A DNA stretch of 64,000 bases from the NCBI GenBank assembly GCA_051960855.1, contig JBQCDV010000207.1, positions 1 through 64,000 on the forward strand, in the 5' to 3' direction. A model generated the notes under the pieces. The model saw only the letters and a list, made by a program, of their open reading frames with translations, had not been told where the DNA came from and searched no databases. Shown here one piece after another: positions 61,703 to 64,000 of the stretch (position 1 is the first letter of the stretch; each line of letters starts with the position of its first letter). This stretch comes from JBQCDV01 sp051960855 (lineage in GTDB: Bacteria > Actinomycetota > Actinomycetes > JAJZTN01). The position numbers and the translations under genes are program-made.

Positions 61703-63097
61703 GTGAGCGGCGCACCGACGAGAGTGTTCATCGCGCGCCTCGCCGGCACCGCGGTCTTCGACCCCATCGGGGACCCGGTCGGGCGGGTGCGCGATGTCGT
61801 CGTCATCCTCCGCATCGGCCGGCAGCAGCCCCGCGTCCTCGGTCTCGTGGTCGAGGTCCCGGGCCGCCGCCGCATCTTCGTCCCGATGACCCGGGTGACC
61901 AGCGTCGACGCCGGCCAGGTCATCACGACCGGCGTCGTCAACATGCGCCGCTTCGAGCAGCGCCCGACCGAGACCCTCGTGATCGGCGAGCTCCTCGACC
62001 GGCGGGTGCGGTTGCTGGCCGACGCTGGTGTCGCGGGCGCTGGTGAGGAGGTGACGGTCGAGGACGTCGCCATGGAGCAGACCCGCTCCCGCGACTGGGT
62101 CATCTCCAAGGTCTATGTGCGCCGTCACGGCAAGGGCCTGCGCCGACGCGGCGAGGGGCAGGTCGTCGACTGGGACGCGGTGACCGGCTTCTCCCTCAGC
62201 GAGGAGGGCCAGGGCGCGGCCAACCTGCTGGCGACGTTCGAGAAGCTGCGTCCGGCCGACCTCGCCAGCGTGCTGCATGACCTCTCCCCCAAGCGGCGCG
62301 CCGAGGTGGCCGCCGCCCTGCCTGACGACAAGCTGGCGGACGTCCTCGAGGAGCTGCCCGAGGACGACCAGGTGGAGATCCTCGGCAAGCTCGCCGAGGA
62401 GCGCGCCGCCGACGTGCTCGAGGCAATGGACCCGGACGACGCCGCCGACCTGCTCGGCGAGCTGCCGCCGGAGGAGGCCGAGAAGCTCCTCGAGCTGATG
62501 GAGCCCGAGGAGGCCGAGCCGGTCCGGCGACTGCTGGAGTACAGCGACGACACCGCCGGCGGCATGATGACGACCGAGCCGGTCATCCTGCCCCCGGACG
62601 CCACCGTCGCCGACGCCCTCGCCCGCGTCCGCAACCCCGAGCTCACGCCAGCGCTGGCCAGCCAGGTCTACGTGGTCCGCCCACCGCTCGAGACGCCCAC
62701 CGGCCGGTTCATCGGGATCGCCCACATCCAGCGGCTGCTGCGCGAGCCACCGGCCTCGCTGGTCTCCGGCATCGTCGACAGCGACCTCGAGCCCGTCCGT
62801 CCGGACGCCCCACTGCAGACGGTCACGCAGCACCTCGCGACGTACAACCTGGTCGCGGTGCCCGTGGTCGACGAGGACGACCACCTCGTGGGCGTCGTCA
62901 CCGTGGATGACGTCCTCGACCACCTGCTGCCCGAGGACTGGCGGGAGACCGGGGGCGACGGGGCGCCGACCCGGTCGGCGAGCAGTGCCGCCGCACTGGC
63001 CGCGGTCCGTCGACGCGGCCTGCGCTCTAGGCCGGCATCCGCCGGCAACGGTGCGAGCACGTCGTCCTCACCGTCGGGGGGCGACCATGGCGCGTGA
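61703..63097 (+). CDS. Soluble PRC-barrel/MgtE_N/CBS protein
   Basis: The 464-aa protein joins three modules without any membrane segment. A PRC-barrel-like domain (about 5-160), an MgtE N-terminal superhelical repeat (about 185-290, with SPKRRAEVAAALPDDKLADV and many acidic turns) and a pair of CBS domains (about 300-430). It lacks the channel part of MgtE, so it is not itself a magnesium transporter; a Mg2+- or nucleotide-sensing regulator is more likely. GTG 61703 is the start. It overlaps the DUF1003 gene by 11 bp. A similar mgtE-like/DUF1003/mrp order occurs in M. tuberculosis. Confidence 0.8.
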   Translation: MSGAPTRVFIARLAGTAVFDPIGDPVGRVRDVVVILRIGRQQPRVLGLVVEVPGRRRIFVPMTRVTSVDAGQVITTGVVNMRRFEQRPTETLVIGELLDRRVRLLADAGVAGAGEEVTVEDVAMEQTRSRDWVISKVYVRRHGKGLRRRGEGQVVDWDAVTGFSLSEEGQGAANLLATFEKLRPADLASVLHDLSPKRRAEVAAALPDDKLADVLEELPEDDQVEILGKLAEERAADVLEAMDPDDAADLLGELPPEEAEKLLELMEPEEAEPVRRLLEYSDDTAGGMMTTEPVILPPDATVADALARVRNPELTPALASQVYVVRPPLETPTGRFIGIAHIQRLLREPPASLVSGIVDSDLEPVRPDAPLQTVTQHLATYNLVAVPVVDEDDHLVGVVTVDDVLDHLLPEDWRETGGDGAPTRSASSAAALAAVRRRGLRSRPASAGNGASTSSSPSGGDHGA

Positions 63098-63713
63098 GCA
63101 GCGCACCGGGCGCGCGGCGGGACAGCGCCGTTCGGACGGGGTGGCCCGGCTGGACCAGCCGATGGAGTCCCGCCGCAACCTCGTGCCGCGGCCCAGTTTC
63201 GACCCCGACGTCTTCGGGCGGTTCGCGGAGTCCTTCGCCCGCTTCATGGGGACCGCGCGGTTCCTGCTCTACATGACGATCTTCGTGCTGGTGTGGCTGG
63301 CGTGGAACACGTTCCTGCCCGAGCACCTGCAGTTCGACCCCAAGCACCTGAACTACACGCTGCTGACACTGATCCTGTCCCTGCAGGCCTCCTACGCCGC
63401 CCCGCTGATCCTGCTCGCGCAGAACCGGCAGGCCGACCGCGACCGCGTGCAGTACGAGCAGGACCGGGCTCGCGCCGAACGCTCCGTGGCCGACACGGAG
63501 TACCTGACGCGCGAAGTTGCGGCGCTGCGCATCGCGCTCGGCGACGTGGCCACCCGCGACTTCCTGCGCTCGGAGCTGCGCGGGCTGCTGGAGGAGATCG
63601 ACGAACGCGCCCGGCAGGCGGCTGCCGAGGCGGCGGGAGCCGCCGAGGACGCGGAGGACGCCGACCCGCAGCAGCAGCAGCCACAGCACCCCACGGAGCG
63701 CACCGCGTCGTGA
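63087..63713 (+). CDS. DUF1003 family membrane protein
   Basis: The 208-aa protein has two membrane helices (FLLYMTIFVLVWLAWNTFL and LLTLILSLQASYAAPLILL) and a coiled-coil-like, acidic C-terminus (QYEQDRARAERSVADTEYL, then a Glu/Ala/Gln tail). It is typical of DUF1003, of unknown function. ATG 63087 overlaps the upstream gene by 11 bp, so it is translationally coupled. Confidence 0.85.
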   Translation: MAREQRTGRAAGQRRSDGVARLDQPMESRRNLVPRPSFDPDVFGRFAESFARFMGTARFLLYMTIFVLVWLAWNTFLPEHLQFDPKHLNYTLLTLILSLQASYAAPLILLAQNRQADRDRVQYEQDRARAERSVADTEYLTREVAALRIALGDVATRDFLRSELRGLLEEIDERARQAAAEAAGAAEDAEDADPQQQQPQHPTERTAS

Positions 63714-63733
63714 GCGCCACGTAGCATCGGGGC

Positions 63734-64000
63734 ATGTCCTCCCCGACCTCTTCCCCCTCCGCGAACGGCGCTGCCGGTGCCGGAGCGACCGGCTCAGGCG
63801 AGCTCGTCGAGCGGATTCGGACCGCCCTCGCGACGGTGCAGGACCCGGAGATCCACCGGCCGATCACCGAGCTCGGCATGGTCAAGTCGATCGAGGTCGA
63901 CGAGGGCGGGACCGCGCACATCGACGTGTACCTGACCGTGGCCGGCTGTCCCATGCGGGACCGCATCACCCGCGACGTCACCGCGGCGGTGTCGCCGATC
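63734..64000 (+). CDS. mrp: Mrp/NBP35-like P-loop ATPase, N-terminal part (runs off the window)
   Basis: The first 89 codons show a Ser/Gly/Ala-rich start and then the MIP18/DUF59 domain: LVERIRTALATVQDPEIHRP, ELGMVKSIEVDEGG, and VAGCPMRDRITRDV with the conserved Cys. In Mrp proteins this precedes a P-loop ATPase that carries Fe-S clusters; the ATPase part lies beyond the window. ATG 63734 is 21 nt after DUF1003. Confidence 0.8.
   Translation, partial: MSSPTSSPSANGAAGAGATGSGELVERIRTALATVQDPEIHRPITELGMVKSIEVDEGGTAHIDVYLTVAGCPMRDRITRDVTAAVSPI

Noticed and set aside
61703..63097. Magnesium transporter MgtE
   Set aside because: The channel helices are absent; only the cytosolic modules are present.

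Overview
The window is very GC-rich, with almost every third codon position G or C, many GTG starts and ATGA/GTGA stop-start overlaps. It carries WhiB7, MoeZ, mycoredoxin, AdnA/AdnB, UvrD2, UPF0182, DUF3107 and a DUF2342 zincin. This points to a Gram-positive actinobacterium (class Actinomycetia); I cannot name the genus. From about 17.8 to 51.5 kb the gene order resembles, from memory, Mycobacterium tuberculosis Rv3193c to Rv3212. The right end (MgtE-like CBS protein, DUF1003, Mrp) looks like a second conserved block.

Region 1 (1-17.8 kb) is an accessory sugar/glycan island. After a hemerythrin-like gene, a plus-strand operon (1030-11597) encodes an O-carbamoyltransferase, a glycosyltransferase fused to a GmhB-type heptose-bisphosphate phosphatase, a GT9 heptosyltransferase-like enzyme, two GT-B glycosyltransferases, GmhA, a bifunctional HldE, a short SDR and another GT9. 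A converging minus-strand set (17760-11604) encodes a third GT9, a second complete HldE, a GT2, an aldehyde dehydrogenase and an NDP-sugar epimerase/dehydratase. Together they can make ADP-activated heptose from sedoheptulose 7-phosphate and attach it to an unknown acceptor, in an organism expected to have no LPS. No clear HldD is present. The two operons meet at a shared hairpin, and two of their upstream regions share a 14-nt motif.

Region 2 (17.8-31.2 kb) holds UPF0182, PPA1309, a PDZ/Lon-like protease, MoaE, an epimerase-like protein, a DUF2342 zincin, a NUDIX enzyme and a YgjP-like metallopeptidase. A long intergenic stretch follows, with a promoter-like pair and a nested inverted repeat that may be a structured RNA. 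After it come a DUF5679 zinc ribbon, an orphan cyclodehydratase/ThiF-like protein, an ABC1 kinase and small zinc or basic proteins.

Region 3 (31.2-51.5 kb) covers antibiotic response, DNA repair and housekeeping. whiB7 has a full leader: an AT-rich element next to a -35/-10 pair, a 70-codon ORF and a strong terminator hairpin before the gene. Next are UvrD2, mycoredoxin, NudC, an EEP-family hydrolase, DeoD, AdnB, AdnA, MoeZ, a hydrolase, TetR, DUF3107, a GlsB-like protein, a ferritin-like protein, a DEAD-box helicase and a second hydrolase.

Region 4 (51.5-64 kb) has a GxHR-motif small protein, MarC, a PHP phosphoesterase, DUF6758, NUDIX, a fused tandem ABC exporter with one degenerate ATP site, a general-stress protein, Dps, a CoA-ester lyase, an EamA transporter, a soluble PRC/MgtE_N/CBS protein, DUF1003 and the start of mrp. 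I saw no rRNA, tRNA, insertion sequence or CRISPR array. Several short in-frame tandem repeats (mostly 15 bp) are scattered through the window.
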